Positions 1 to 11,697 of a stretch of 44,962 nucleotides of DNA are shown here, piece after piece; position 1 is the stretch's first letter, and each line of letters opens with the position of its first letter. A program made the position numbers and the translations under genes. Below the pieces are notes generated by a model that was given only the letters and a program-made list of their open reading frames with translations, made no database searches and was not told the DNA's origin. Source of the DNA: Amphimedon queenslandica (taxonomy: Eukaryota; Porifera; Demospongiae; Haplosclerida; Niphatidae). The DNA is taken from contig NW_003546299.1 of the NCBI RefSeq assembly GCF_000090795.2, forward strand, positions 219,188-264,149. Direction: 5' to 3'.

Positions 1-105
1 CTGATACCATTAGTGGCTTCACATAACATCCTGGCCTCTGTTTATTATTATCACATTATTGTATTGATATTACATTATTACTACTTTCTGTCCTTCTCTC
101 ATTAG

Positions 106-1397
106 TCTATGGTGTTGACCTTACCACACTCCTCAGGGTCTACAGTACAAAGATACCAATTGTTGTGAAGCACTGCATTGAGGAGCTGGAGAGTAGAGGT
201 AGGGGAGAGGAGGACAAGGAGAATATTTTATGTCATTATGATGTTGTTTTTGTTTCTAAAGGTCTTGGGATTGAAGGGATATACAGAATACCTGGGAAAG
301 CCATGGAAATTCTGGAAATAAAGAAACAATTTGATAGTGGTGAGTAGAGAGGAGAGAGAGAGAGAGAGAGAGAGATACAATGTACATGTAATAGTAGGAT
401 ACATACTTACATATAAGGAAGGTAACATCACAAGGAAATGAAATTATATTATTTGTTACAAGTCAACATTTGGGCATAGTTTTTGTAATTTCTCCAGCAA
501 TAATAAGCATAATAATAATATTATTGTACCAATTATAAACATGCACACACAAGCTGTCTCTGTATCACTCTATCTCACAGCCTAATAAGGACCCGGTTGT
601 GTGTGTGTGCACTCCATACAAAAACACACAGTACACATAAGCACAGTCATGAATCATAAGTTCACACATCAATATATTATATTTATATTTTTATAGAAAT
701 AAACGTTAATCTGGGCTCCTATGAAGACCCTCATGCCATTGCTGGTGCCCTCAAGCTTTATTTCCGAGAGCTCCCCATCCCTCTCATACCTTTTGACAGC
801 TTTGACCTTGTACTCATTGCAGCCAGTAAGTCCTTACTAGTGATAATAGGACCTATAATGGGTCTCAATGCAACATGTTAAATACTGTATTGTGTAATGA
901 AGCAGTACACAAAAAAATTACTAAATACACTCCTTTTCTTTTTCTTTCAAAGGATGTGCTACTCAGGAGGAGACACTAGAGACTGTTCGTGTGATACTGA
1001 CTAGGATACCTCCTCCCCATTATAACACACTCAAATTCTTAATGAAACATCTCTACAAGTGAGGAATAGCAATCACACACTTTACTATTTGCTAATAAAA
1101 TTGTTATGTGTATATATTAGAAGTGTGAACAAGCCTGCACACTATTAGATATTGAATTGTTATGCTTATAAGGAATTATTTATTAATAATGAATCCTTAT
1201 CTCTCCACAGTGTACAGAGGGAGAGTAAGAAGAATAGGATGGACTCTAAAAATCTAGCAGTTGTGTTTGCTCCATCTCTAATGAGACCACCAGCCAATGC
1301 CGACCAACTCACGGCAATGATAAAGCTACCGGAACAAAAGAAAATCACAGAACTTCTCATCTCTCATTACGACGTTCTCTTCCCAGCGTTGTATTAG
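106..1397 (+). CDS. Chimaerin-like RhoGAP protein, C-terminal part (5' end outside window)
   Basis: Rho-family GTPase-activating protein, stimulating GTP hydrolysis by Rac-type GTPases. Five exons are readable: 106-198, 262-339, 697-825, 953-1058 and 1211-1397, all GT-AG and phase-consistent, ending in TAG. The domain opens with YGVDLTTLLRVYSTKIPIVV, continues with the arginine-finger segment GIYRIPG, then ALKLYFRELPIPLIPFDSF, and ends with the conserved NLAVVFAPSLMR. Order and wording follow the RhoGAP domain of alpha/beta-chimaerins, where it is C-terminal, and here the protein stops just after it. The upstream SH2 and C1 domains of chimaerins would lie left of the window and cannot be checked, so another RhoGAP family member is possible. 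The 357-nt intron 340-696 carries a short GA microsatellite. The gene runs tail-to-tail with GNPTAB. Confidence 0.85.
353..374. repeat. (GA)n microsatellite
   Basis: Run of about 11 GA dinucleotides directly after the splice donor of the second visible RhoGAP exon. Confidence 0.8.
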
Positions 1398-1887
1398 TTA
1401 TTAGTGTGATTAGGACTCTGTTTTTTTTAAACCTCATGCCTCCATTTATTCCTCTCCCTCTTGTGAATTCTACGAATACATGAGTATATAGTACTACAGT
1501 GTATCTCTCTCTCTCTCCTCATTCTTTTGTACTATCATTTATTGTGAGTCTTCTGTTGATCTATCTGTTTGTGATTGTGTGTTAACATTATGTCTTTTCT
1601 TTCTTTCTCTCTCTGTGTTCCATATATTATATACAAATCCTGTACAATAATAATAATAATAATAATTTATTGGTAAATTATTGAAATATAAATTATAATA
1701 TAAAAGAACTGATTCAGTTTATTGTATGTACTTCGAGAGATATACATATATATAACTTTTATTAATATTCTGCCATCATTATCATACTGTTGACAGTCGA
1801 CCCGACCTGTTCCCTTGAAAACAGTTTTGAATACAGCGCCCGACCTTTCTCCTACACTGAATAATCTTAAGGACAATAGATTGATAA
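1398..1887. other. Tail-to-tail intergenic region
   Basis: Lies between the stop codons of the RhoGAP gene (+) and GNPTAB (-), so it holds both 3' UTRs. It contains pyrimidine-rich stretches, an (ATA)n run near 1648-1665, and TTTATT at about 1664 and 1717, which read as AATAAA on the minus strand and could be the GNPTAB poly(A) signals. No gene is seen. Confidence 0.6.
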
Positions 1888-4866
1888 TTAGGGGAGGCTA
1901 ATTAGTGGAAGATTTACCTTTCCATAAAACACTGAAAAGAGACATACTAGGACCAGCGCAACACATATTAACTGTAGGAGTACTTGCATGATTCGTCTAT
2001 TTTGTAACCTTTAAATAATAACAAAAATAATCTCATCCAATGATGGGCTATTTAGGCTATCGCCGTCTTATTTTGTGTCTTTAACTGTTGTTATATTAAC
2101 AACGATATCTTTCTATGAGTTATTAGTGTATCTTTCTCAGTATTTTCTTTTGTCTATCTCTCCCTTTCATCATGTTTATTTTTGAAAAACTTGCCCCTTA
2201 CCAGTACTATCCCTCCTCTTCTCTCCCTCACTCCTTCTCACGACACCCTAAATAACCCCCCCCCACTCTCACCACTCTTCCAGGTCCTCCACATAAAGGA
2301 ACCTGTTCCTATAGTTTGCTGGTAGCTCAAACTGTGACTGTATTGGAAAGTATGACTCGTAAAAGTCCTGCAAAATGAGGGCAGCCATTCTGCTGTCCTC
2401 CGACGTGTGGTCCAAATTATCATTTAGACAAATGAATTTCTTCTGAGACTTTCGGACTTCATCTAATTTTGACAATACCTACAAAATTATTCAAAATATT
2501 TTGATGACTTGACTAAGATAAGGTGAATTATAGTGATGTGGCAAAATGGGATGCACTTACGACTGTGCTGTTGTGATGTAGCATTTTAAAATTAACGTCG
2601 TGTTCTCCATCTAATTCAACATACCTGTGGGATTGGGTATACAATAAAACACATGTAATAATAACATAGTGACATGGACTGACTTGAATCTGTTTTTTGA
2701 TCCATATGTTTTATTGATCATCTTCACGAGCTCAGTACAATTAGCAACAAACTCTAAAGTTAGGAGGGGCTATAAAAGGAGAGAGAGGGAGAGAGAAACA
2801 CACATGCTTAAACTCAGAAACTAATACTATTACTATTACCAAGTTGGGATCATAGTGAGTCTCATACTCCAGTGGATCAACTGACGGCAAACTATGATTA
2901 TACTTCAAAGCACAATCCTTTAAAACTCCCTCGAAATCATCAATGACACTAGCAGTCAGTGGAACGCCTTTCAACCTAACCAAGAGCGTCCTCAGCTCCC
3001 TCACTGACAATATACTACGAAAATAAAACAATTATCAATATAAGATTCACCTTTAATTACTTACATTGACATATCTATACATGTACATGTATGTACTACA
3101 GTAATCATCATACCCTTGTATTAAACAGTATCTTATTACTGTACTACATAAATTTGTATCACAACTACATGTACATGTACATGTACCTAGGCATGCCATA
3201 TACAGTGGGTTTTGCATGGACAACAAAAACTAACAAATTTGTACATATTCATTAACAGGACACACCAACACGATGACACAAAATATATCAAAACATTACA
3301 AAATAATAACAAAGAATTAATTCCCACATGTAATAATTGTGTGTACAGATTCCCACATGTAATAATTATGTGTACATGTACATGTACAACGAAAGTCTCC
3401 GTCCCCTAATATGACAATAATCTAATTTCGTGTCTATCTCTGAATGGTATCCTCTGAATGGGTGGATGCTGTTTAGGGCCTGGTGGTGATTATAATTAAG
3501 AGTTAACCCAAACACTTAGAGGGTGAGACAGAGCTCCATGCAGTTCAAAGACAAGAAGCAATTAAATATATAGAGTAAGCTCTTCAGTTGGACTAAGCAT
3601 ACTGAAACGGTTTTGTTACAAACTTAATACGTACATGTACATGTATCTATAAGTCTACTGGTAAGATTATACTGTATCCATTTCATTATGCATGTACTAC
3701 ACTGGTTAATAATGATATGGTATACCCGGATTTATCAGTGTCCATTTCATTGAATATGGTGGATACTGGAATGACGGTTTTCTCTCCGATGAGGTAGTAG
3801 AAGTAAGAGAAGGAGTATTGCATGTCTTCCTTGTTTCTTAGTCTGTGAGAAGAGGTCTTGTCAAATTGTTCAGAATACCTATAAATAATAATAAATAATA
3901 ATGTTATTATTATTAATTTAATTGTAGGAGCATTACTATAAGCTGTTATAACAATTAATGACAAAATAATTTCATTTGCTAGGCTATAATAATATTATTA
4001 TTATTAATCATATTTTAAAAAGGTTATAATAATAATAATATCAATACTAATTACATGTAATTATGATAGTGACAGTAAATGCCAGTCACATTGAGTATCT
4101 ACAGGAAGTCATTAAATGGTCACTATAATAATGTACTGAGGGAAAATATGACAAAGAATTTTCCTAATTAGATACGGTAGGTTAAGGAAACAGCATGCCA
4201 CAGCTAATAAAAGACAACCTTTTCTTACACGATTTGATATCAAAATTTTACATCACAGACTAACTTTGCCTGTAGCTCTGTCATTATTTCTTTATTGATC
4301 ATGTGCGGCATGTGGGCAGGTACCTTGCGAGCTTCCCGCCCGTACTCCCTCGTGTAAAGAAGGTTTACGTAGCGCAGCGACTCGGCAAAAGTATCGAGAA
4401 GTCTCCGCCTCTTTTGGGGGGACATCTGGTAGAGTGATGACTCTTCCGAGACGGGGAAAACCCCATAGCGTTCCCACGGCAACCAGCTAGAGGGGAAGTT
4501 AGACTCGCTGAGGAGACGACGGGTTTTATGTGAGAGCTCACTACGCGTGTGGGTGGGGTGACTGTAATAAGTGTTACTATTTTTAGTAACATGCGAGCTA
4601 ATTTTAGACTCGGTGTGAACCTGTCCATCAGCTCCTAGTTGCACAGTATAGGAGTGGACACAAGGAAGGTGGGAGTAAGGTTGAAGGAGGGTCGATTTCT
4701 TTTTGAGGAATCCTCTCCGAGTTAGGTCACCATCAGTCCACTCTTGCTCTAACTGACTGTACGCACTGGCGACTGAGGGAGGGAGGAGGGTGAGGTTAGT
4801 GACTGTGTAATTAGTGAGGGTTGAGACACTGGGAGGAGTAGGAATATGAGTCATTGTGGGCCTGGA

Positions 4867-4910
<44 letters not shown>

Positions 4911-7900
4911 GGAAAGAGAGAAAGAGAAAGGTTTAGAGTAGGAGAAAATAGTAAGAGATAAATGTCAATAATATGATGACGATCAATACCTTTCAGTAAA
5001 CCAGGATCCAATCCTTTTATCATGATCCATTATCCTCACAGACACCTCGTGCATAAACTAACCAAAAAAATAATTAATTAAATGATTAATTTTATTATTT
5101 TTATTACGCTTGGTTGAGTGACATTATTATAATGAGGAAAGCTCCACTTCCCGTAAGATTTATCTTTCAATAATGAAGAGAAGTTAACTGTCTTAGTGTC
5201 AGCAACGACTATGAACTCAACCTGAGGAGACATAAAAGTGTGTGGTCAGAATTGGCGTGGCCATAACTCACAGATATCTCTGTTTCTTTGACTTTGCTCT
5301 TGATTATAAAGTGGGAGGAGTTTCGTGAGACATTGGATGAAAAAGTTAGCGATAAGATTTTGAATTTTTGAGCAACGATGGCAGTCCTTATGATTGGGGA
5401 GGGAGTGTGGGTAGCCGCAGTGATGGAGCGGTTATAAAATATGGAGGAGAGATTGAAATACACTGCTTGTGTTTCTAAACAAATGGACACAACAATGTGC
5501 AATAATACATCACTAAAAAAGCAGGGTTTTCAAAAAGCACCCTGAATAGCATGCTTTATACCCAAGGCTATAGCCCATGGTTTTTTTCAAAAAATGGCTC
5601 CAAAATGACCCCAAATTTTTATTACATTTTCTGATACATATTGACGTCCTTATGCTGTGTAGAAAGTTTGAGCTGATTCCGACTTCAATTCTTCAAGTTA
5701 CGGCCATTTTAAGAAAATGTCAAAATTCTGAAAAATACCCAAGGCTATAGCCCATGGTTTTTTTCCGAAAAATGGCTAAAAAATCACCTCAAATTTTTAT
5801 TACATTTTCTGATACATATTGATGTTCTTATGCTGTGTAGAAAGTTTGAGCTGATTCCGATAAGAAATTTTTGAGTTATGACCATTTTTTAAAAATGGCC
5901 AATTTTTAAAAAATACCCAAGGCTATAGCCCATGGTTTTTTCTGAAAAATGGCTCCAAAATCACCCCAAATTTTTATTACATTTTCTGATACATATTGAC
6001 GTCCTTATGCTGTGTAGAAAGTTTGAGCTGATTCCGACTTCAATTCTTCAAGTTATGGCCATTTTAAGAAAATGTCAAAATTCTGAAAATTACCCAAGGC
6101 TATAGCCCATGGTTTTTTTCAAAAAATGGCTCCGAAATCACCTCAAAAATTTTTTATCGGAATCGGCTCAAACTTTCTACACAGCATAAGGACATCAATA
6201 TGTATCAGAAAGTGTAATAAAAATTTGAGTTATGACCATTTTTTAAATGGCCAATTTTTAACAAATACCAAAGGCTATAGCCCATGGTTTTTTCCGAAAA
6301 ATGGCTCCGAAATTGCCACAAATTTTTATTTCATTTTTGATACATGCTCAAACTTTTTATGCAGCACAAAAACATATCAGAAAAATTATGGAAATTGAGA
6401 ATTCTCTCCTAGTCATTTTGGCGAAATCAAATACATGTGTATTTTGTCTGGCTTTTATTACATTATCAATTTCCCAATTAAAACAAGAGCCAATGATATT
6501 ATCCACTGACCACACAAAAGCCAACAATGATGACATAATAATACAATAATAGATAATACAATATAGTAAATAATATGATTAAAAAAGTATTACCAAGTGG
6601 TATAACAAAGACGGGCGGAGTAGATGACGAGGTGTTTGTCACACTAACCGAATAAATCTCATTTAGTTGGTCAATGCCACAATCCCCAGCATCATAGCCA
6701 CACTTGAAGACATTGCAGGAATTGTCGCAATACCTATCGCCAATCCATGTGTTTAAACAACCTAAGAAAAAAGATAAAGATAGAAAATGTACGTTCTCAC
6801 CCTCTCACTCTCTCTCTCCCCTCTTTACCTGAGCTGCAATAGTCACTAGTTCTACGATAAGTGCCCCATGATCTGGAGCCGACTGGGCCAGGTCTGGTAG
6901 CATTAATGCAATCACCTCCATCCCAATCACAGGAAGATACATTACAGGCTGTGTCACAATATTTATCTCTGATCCAATTACTAGGACAGCCTTCGGCACA
7001 ATTGGGTACAGACCAACTTAGAAAAATCTAAAGAAGAAAGAGAAAGAAAGAGGAAGAGGGAGAGAGAGAGAGAAAGAGGGAGAGAGAGAGGGGGGAGGGA
7101 GGGAAGGAGGGAGGGAGGGAAGGAGAGAGAGAGAGAGAGAGAAAGAGAGAAGAATATAATGATTACAATAAAGTATAGTTAAGTAGTGGATGGTTATTAT
7201 TAGGTGTTGTATTGGCTTACTCTTTGCCCTCCTTCTGGAGTAAAGAAATCGTGAGGCCAAATATCATTACCAAACATAACATCATCATTGAGATACAAGA
7301 AATACCTAAAGAGAGAGGGGAGAGAGGGGAGAGAGAGAGGGGGATAGGGAGATAAGAATTAAGAGAGAAGTAAAGACTGTCTACAATACTTGCTTAGTCC
7401 TGGTATTCTGTGCAAATGGCTCTCAATAGCAGGAGAACTATAGCAAGGCAAATGAGACTTGTTTACAAAAATATCCTAAAAATATCACATTACATCAAAT
7501 ATCATATTAATACAATTAAATATTATATTAAATATTTAGAACCCCATAGTGCTCACTCACTTGATGAGTGACTACTGATATTCTTGGATTATCAAGATTA
7601 AGCCAGTGAGGTATCTGCCCATTAGTTACAATATAAATACGTCTTATCCAGGGAGCATAGCGCTCCACTGATCTTAAAGAATAACGCAATTCCTAAAGAA
7701 AAAAGGAGAGACACGTTGAAAAATTACAAAAATTGAAAAACTACATGCATAAATAAGGACATACTTCGTTGTCTTGGAATCTATTTGATGAAATAATATC
7801 ATTCTTTGTCTCCTTCTCCTAATAAAAGAGAGCATAAATATGACACTGTGATGCAATACAGGCGTAACTATATTAAATTTAATTTTATATTTAGGAATTA

Positions 7901-10900
7901 AGAACTATGTAATAATGCTAAATGCTATATTTAGTAACAAGTATGGTGGATTCTATATTTAGAAAGAACTTACTTCTGGTGTCATTGGTAGCCATATTGC
8001 ATGAGGTAAGTGAAACAACAGTGTCTCATTCATAAATGTAGCGTTTAGGCTATGTAGAAGCCTTCCCACATCGAACTTTTGAATAAAAGCCACACCAATA
8101 CTGCGAATAGGTATCTCCAACTAAAGGAGACATAAGATATCATAAGGTTAGAATATGCATGTACCTCTGTTATCAATCCAATGTTTAATGAGTGAAGAGT
8201 TGATGTTATTAATTCTTTGATGGTTAAGTTGTTAGGGAAGAGATGGGGAGAGGAAAACATTAAAGACTGGTTGATTGCTACACCACTCACTAACAATGGG
8301 TCAGAAGACTATAATAATATATAAAGATAAAGCAATAGAGGGCAAGAGAAGATAGAGAATGGTAAATTTTATACTTGGAATGTTATTTTACCAAGAAGCC
8401 TCTTGTTATAGAGACAATGTGCCCATCATAAGAAGTCAGTGATGAATTAAGTAAGTACGATGATACTAAAGAAGAGAAAGAGAGAGAGGTTTAGTTTTGA
8501 TTCATAAATACTAAGTAAAAATTTGAATATAATTAACTAGTACATGTACAACACTATGCAAAAAACATCTTAAATGCACACACATCTCTCTCTCACTTTA
8601 TGCATAAATAAATTAATAAATAAATAATAAAAAGAAGTACCTCTATCTTCTGTTGGCATCCTAACAGCATAAACAGGTGGAGCATGGCCCCCGGTAGTAT
8701 TGAGATAATAAATATTTAATATGTCGCTCGGATGTATGCTTGGAAACTCTTGAGAGAAGGAAGAGAGAGAGAGTGAGGAGGAGAGGTTGGTAGCATCAAC
8801 TATCAGTGACTTCCATGGGATGCAGTGCTTGAATGGACACTGTGTTGGGGTGGGAGTCGCCACTCTAAAAAGAAATGAGATATATTTAAAATGTAGAAAT
8901 AAAAAACAGCATTGCAAGAATATCAATAAATTAGCCCAAAGACTCATTAACTTATTTGTTACTGTTATTTTAGTAGTACTTGTGTGGGTTGCTGTCATAT
9001 GTCACACATACCAATTGTGCTTTATAAGGTATGGACGACATTTCTTTGTTCCAATTATAATGAAATTATCAATATAAATACGTATTATATATACGTAGTA
9101 CGTGGTATTTCATTATAGTGTGATCAATTGCTTTGGATAATGAGTAAGGGGAAGACTAATAGTAGTAAAACTAATAAAACAACATGAAAGTACAACAAAA
9201 TATCAGTGCATCATCTCTACACAATCGTAATAATAATTATTTAACATAAATTTCATAAAATGCAACAGGGTTGTCCTCATTGTATGTATCCTGATCTCCA
9301 CAGACTCTCATCTCAAGATAATCGTTAAAGGACTGCGTAGCATAGTCCCTGTGGAACCAAGGAAGACCAGCCACTCCACAGCAATTACCTTCCAGAGATC
9401 CACAACCCTGCCCGTCCCACAATGGGTCGGACAAATAGAGTGATGATGACCAGCCAGTGGTAGGATTACCAGACTCACAGAAGTAGTTAGTACCAATGAA
9501 AGAAGGAATGGCTTTAGTTGCACCCCCACAAGGACAGTTATGAATTACATCAGGATGACTCTCGTACAGTCCAGCCATTAGCGTCCAGACATGTTGACGA
9601 GGAGACCCACGAGTGATACTAACACCATCAACATAATAAGAATTAATGTTAGTAGTTGATACGCCAATGGCATTAGTTGAGCCAAACTGGTATCCCAATA
9701 CTTGGCCACATATCTGGGAGTATCTCAGCCCATTAGATGGGTACTGAACTGATACACAGCTACCAACGCTTGATACTGGTCTACCACAAGCTCTGACACT
9801 TCCTGACTGGTACAGTCTAAACCCAGAAGGACAGCTCTGTGTAGAGTCACTCATATCCAGATATGCTAGTCTTGTCCATCCTCCTCCTGAACCACACAGC
9901 TGGCCCATGTTACAGTAAGTGTTGTAAGTGCTAGTCCCATCAGTAGCAGCTAATATATACACACCTGATGGACTGTTAGGCTGTTGTTCTTTGATTTGCT
10001 TGCAAGATGTAGGGAGAGCAGATGAGTCATTATGTAGCTCCAGTAGTTCTTGTGCTACTAGTAATATACTATCAGCCACTCCAGCAGTAGAGGTCCCAGT
10101 GTCTTGTAGATTAGAGAGAGTATTGACAATGTTAACCAGTTTTTGTGCCGAGTTTCCAGTAGTCTCCAATATCTTACCCACGTCCATTGTATTGTTCATG
10201 CATTTGTCCGTCTGGATCTCAGCAAAGCTACGAATGTCATCAATTTTCCCTGCAGCATCATCAGATGCATTGACCAATTTGCTCACTTGAGTTTGAAGCA
10301 CTTTCTTTACAATATTAATATCACTTTGGACCACATCAGACCAATCATTAGGAACTATACTACAGTTAGGAGCTGGCCCAGTAGTACCACTAGTGGCGCC
10401 TACACTAGGACAACTGCATGTACAGACTGGAGGCTGAGCATCAGAAGGCTTTGTCACAGCTATTATCTGAAGAACAAGAATAGCCAGGAGAATCAAAAAC
10501 CCAACCAATATAATACAAGCAAGGCCTATTTTAGCAGGAAGAGGTAGAAAGGGTTTCTGCATCGAAGAATTGACTATATTGTTAACAAAAGGTTCGTATC
10601 CTTTGTCCTCATCATATTCCTGCAGCTCATTCACCTCATAAACTTCTTTAGTCTTCTCCATAGCTTAGGAGGATGGGTTTGTGACTGACAGTAAACAAGG
10701 CCGGACACACACATTAACAAAGCATTGAATATCAATAGAAGAACTGTCACATGGACATGAATACAATAATAATGAATATTCTACCATACCTACTACATGC
10801 AATAACAAAATTCAGAGAGCAAATTGATATAAAATTTTAGAAGGGTCATGTGGCTAAATTTTTGCAACACTGATCAAAGTTCAAGCCGTCTAATTAGAAA

Positions 10901-11697
10901 CTGATATATTACTTTTTAAATGGCTGGAAGAGAATTCTTCATTTTTATTGCATTTTCTAATGGTTCTTGTGTTGCATTATATAGAAAGTTTGGATATTGC
11001 AACCAAAATGTTCTAGTTACTGTCATACCTTGTTATATTAGTTGCATTATTGTTCTGTTTCAGTTTCTTTTCCCTAAGCATGGCAATAGCACAATTTCTT
11101 AGTATTTATAAAAAAACTTACTCTTCTTCTAACTCAACAACTTCCTGTCTCAGGATTTTAAGTTCTGCAAGCAGACGTGGATCAGACCCATTGACCCATG
11201 TATAGACAATATCAATGGGTAAGTCTGGTGTCATACTATGAAAAGAAGAGTGTGATAAAATGATTAGAAAAGCCTTCAAATAAACAAAATACACAACGAA
11301 AAAATTAAATAAATAAATATTAATCACTGAAAGATTAAGCTGTTTACCAGTAGTTTGCAGAGATATAATGAGACAATGGTGGCCATTTATGAGAGGATGT
11401 AGAATAAAACTTACAATTTCTCGAAAGAGGTGCCAGCAATGTTGTCGTGGTGGATACTAAACTGAGCAGCATATCTCTCTTTACTCCAGGAGAGGAGAAC
11501 CTGGAGAGAAAAGGAGAGAGAAATAAAGTGGGTGTGGCTGATTAGTCAACATTTCTATCAAAAAACGTCACCTCTCCAAACTGAAATGCCGAGATAGCGA
11601 GGAGCAAGAGTCCAAAGATGCAGAGAGGTATTCCCTTCCTTGAAGAGAGCCAGGAGTAGAGCTTTCTTTGTAAAACCTTACTAGCTGGACCCTCCAT
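1888..11697 (-). CDS. GNPTAB: N-acetylglucosamine-1-phosphotransferase alpha/beta precursor, complete 23-exon gene
   Basis: Golgi enzyme that transfers GlcNAc-1-phosphate to mannose on lysosomal hydrolases, the first step of mannose-6-phosphate tagging. Exons: 11572-11697, 11415-11500, 11122-11235, 8641-8874, 8375-8465, 8165-8308, 7974-8120, 7765-7818, 7561-7692, 7390-7475, 7221-7305, 6829-7027, 6594-6761, 5272-5474, 5108-5221, 4990-5057, 4265-4861, 3726-3878, 2840-3014, 2684-2751, 2561-2624, 2273-2478, 1888-2008. They total 3435 nt, 1144 residues (human about 1256). Seen in order: N-terminal membrane anchor (about 22-40), Stealth CR1 [11 protein letters not shown] (about 77-87), CR2 [18 protein letters not shown] (about 333), CR3 YLNDDVMFG, two Notch-type LNR modules (about 442-533), an [15 protein letters not shown] processing region (about 836-850), EF-hand-like DTDKSG, CR4 [10 protein letters not shown], and a C-terminal anchor in the last small exon ([20 protein letters not shown]). 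The last exon was found by extending past an in-frame TGA that overlaps a GT donor at 2272. Intron 3 (2.2 kb) hosts another gene, and intron 13 holds a tandem repeat. Confidence 0.95.
3015..3725. repeat. 711-nt GNPTAB intron with palindromic CATGTA runs
   Basis: This is the long intron between the EF-hand exon and the next exon. No exon-like sequence was seen. It contains CATGTA-type palindromic hexamer runs near 3165-3186 and 3371-3388, and a shorter one near 3633-3646. Short duplicated phrases such as CCCACATGTAATAATT appear near 3324 and 3352. Confidence 0.55.
4869..4905. repeat. (GA)n microsatellite in a GNPTAB intron
   Basis: Uninterrupted GA run followed by GGGAGGG-type purine sequence. 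On the minus strand it forms the polypyrimidine tract directly before the acceptor of the large exon starting at 4861. Confidence 0.85.
5520..6400. repeat. Tandem array of ~177-bp repeat units in GNPTAB intron 13
   Basis: The phrase ACCCAAGGCTATAGCCCATG recurs at about 5560, 5737, 5915, 6092 and (variant) 6267, giving a period of 176-178 bp. Each unit continues with a T-run, ATGGCTCCAAAATCACC, AAATTTTTATTACATTTTCT, then TATGCTGTGTAGAAAGTTTG and an AT-rich tail. In the fourth unit an internal block of about 82 bp (6145-6226) is inverted relative to the other units. Related copies lie elsewhere in the window, mostly in introns. No coding capacity is seen. Confidence 0.9.
7021..7150. repeat. GA-rich low-complexity stretch
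   Basis: Purine-rich (GA, GGGA, GAAA) sequence in the intron between the CR3 exon and the first LNR exon of GNPTAB. On the minus strand its right part supplies intron pyrimidines. It produces a spurious Ser/Leu/Pro reading frame. Confidence 0.75.
9237..10661 (-). CDS. Intronless type II membrane protein with C-terminal Cys-rich fibrinogen-like domain, nested in GNPTAB intron 3
   Basis: Single uninterrupted frame of 474 residues. A hydrophilic cytoplasmic N-terminus of about 42 residues rich in Glu and Asp is followed by one membrane span (about 45-68, [20 protein letters not shown]). Then come a Pro/Cys/Thr stalk with CTCSCP, a helical stretch (about 105-210) and a C-terminal domain (about 230-474) with [55 protein letters not shown] and [13 protein letters not shown]. 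The start [17 protein letters not shown] recalls fibrinogen-like domains, and the rest resembles a cysteine-rich secreted-lectin-like family I associate with sponges and cnidarians; that family assignment is from memory. No signal peptide precedes the span, so type II topology is expected, with the Cys-rich domain outside. It lies wholly between GNPTAB exons 4 and 3, on the same strand. Ligand and function are unknown. Confidence 0.85.
   Translation of the reverse strand: MEKTKEVYEVNELQEYDEDKGYEPFVNNIVNSSMQKPFLPLPAKIGLACIILVGFLILLAILVLQIIAVTKPSDAQPPVCTCSCPSVGATSGTTGPAPNCSIVPNDWSDVVQSDINIVKKVLQTQVSKLVNASDDAAGKIDDIRSFAEIQTDKCMNNTMDVGKILETTGNSAQKLVNIVNTLSNLQDTGTSTAGVADSILLVAQELLELHNDSSALPTSCKQIKEQQPNSPSGVYILAATDGTSTYNTYCNMGQLCGSGGGWTRLAYLDMSDSTQSCPSGFRLYQSGSVRACGRPVSSVGSCVSVQYPSNGLRYSQICGQVLGYQFGSTNAIGVSTTNINSYYVDGVSITRGSPRQHVWTLMAGLYESHPDVIHNCPCGGATKAIPSFIGTNYFCESGNPTTGWSSSLYLSDPLWDGQGCGSLEGNCCGVAGLPWFHRDYATQSFNDYLEMRVCGDQDTYNEDNPVAFYEIYVK
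10840..11075. repeat. Degenerate copy of the dispersed ~177-bp repeat family
   Basis: Upstream of the nested gene, phrases such as AATGGCTGGAAGAGAATTCT, TTTTTATTGCATTTTCT and ATATAGAAAGTTTGGATATTG follow the order of the repeat consensus (ATGGCTCC, TTTTTATTACATTTTCT, GTAGAAAGTTTG), but heavily diverged. Confidence 0.45.

Noticed and set aside
2238..2280. TGA after LEEW as the end of GNPTAB
   Set aside because: The TGA overlaps a GTGAGA donor. A downstream exon at 1888-2008 supplies the expected C-terminal membrane anchor in the correct phase.
4811..5023. Ser/Leu-rich minus frame over the GA repeat
   Set aside because: Microsatellite translation running through an intron; only its first residues coincide with the exon at 4990-5057.
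5520..6400. Regularly spaced repeats as a CRISPR array
   Set aside because: Units are ~177 bp of largely conserved sequence without short repeats separated by unique spacers, and the context is an intron of an animal gene.
9928..10547. Plus-strand open frames opposite the nested gene
   Set aside because: They are antisense shadows of the 474-residue frame and show no domain or composition of their own.
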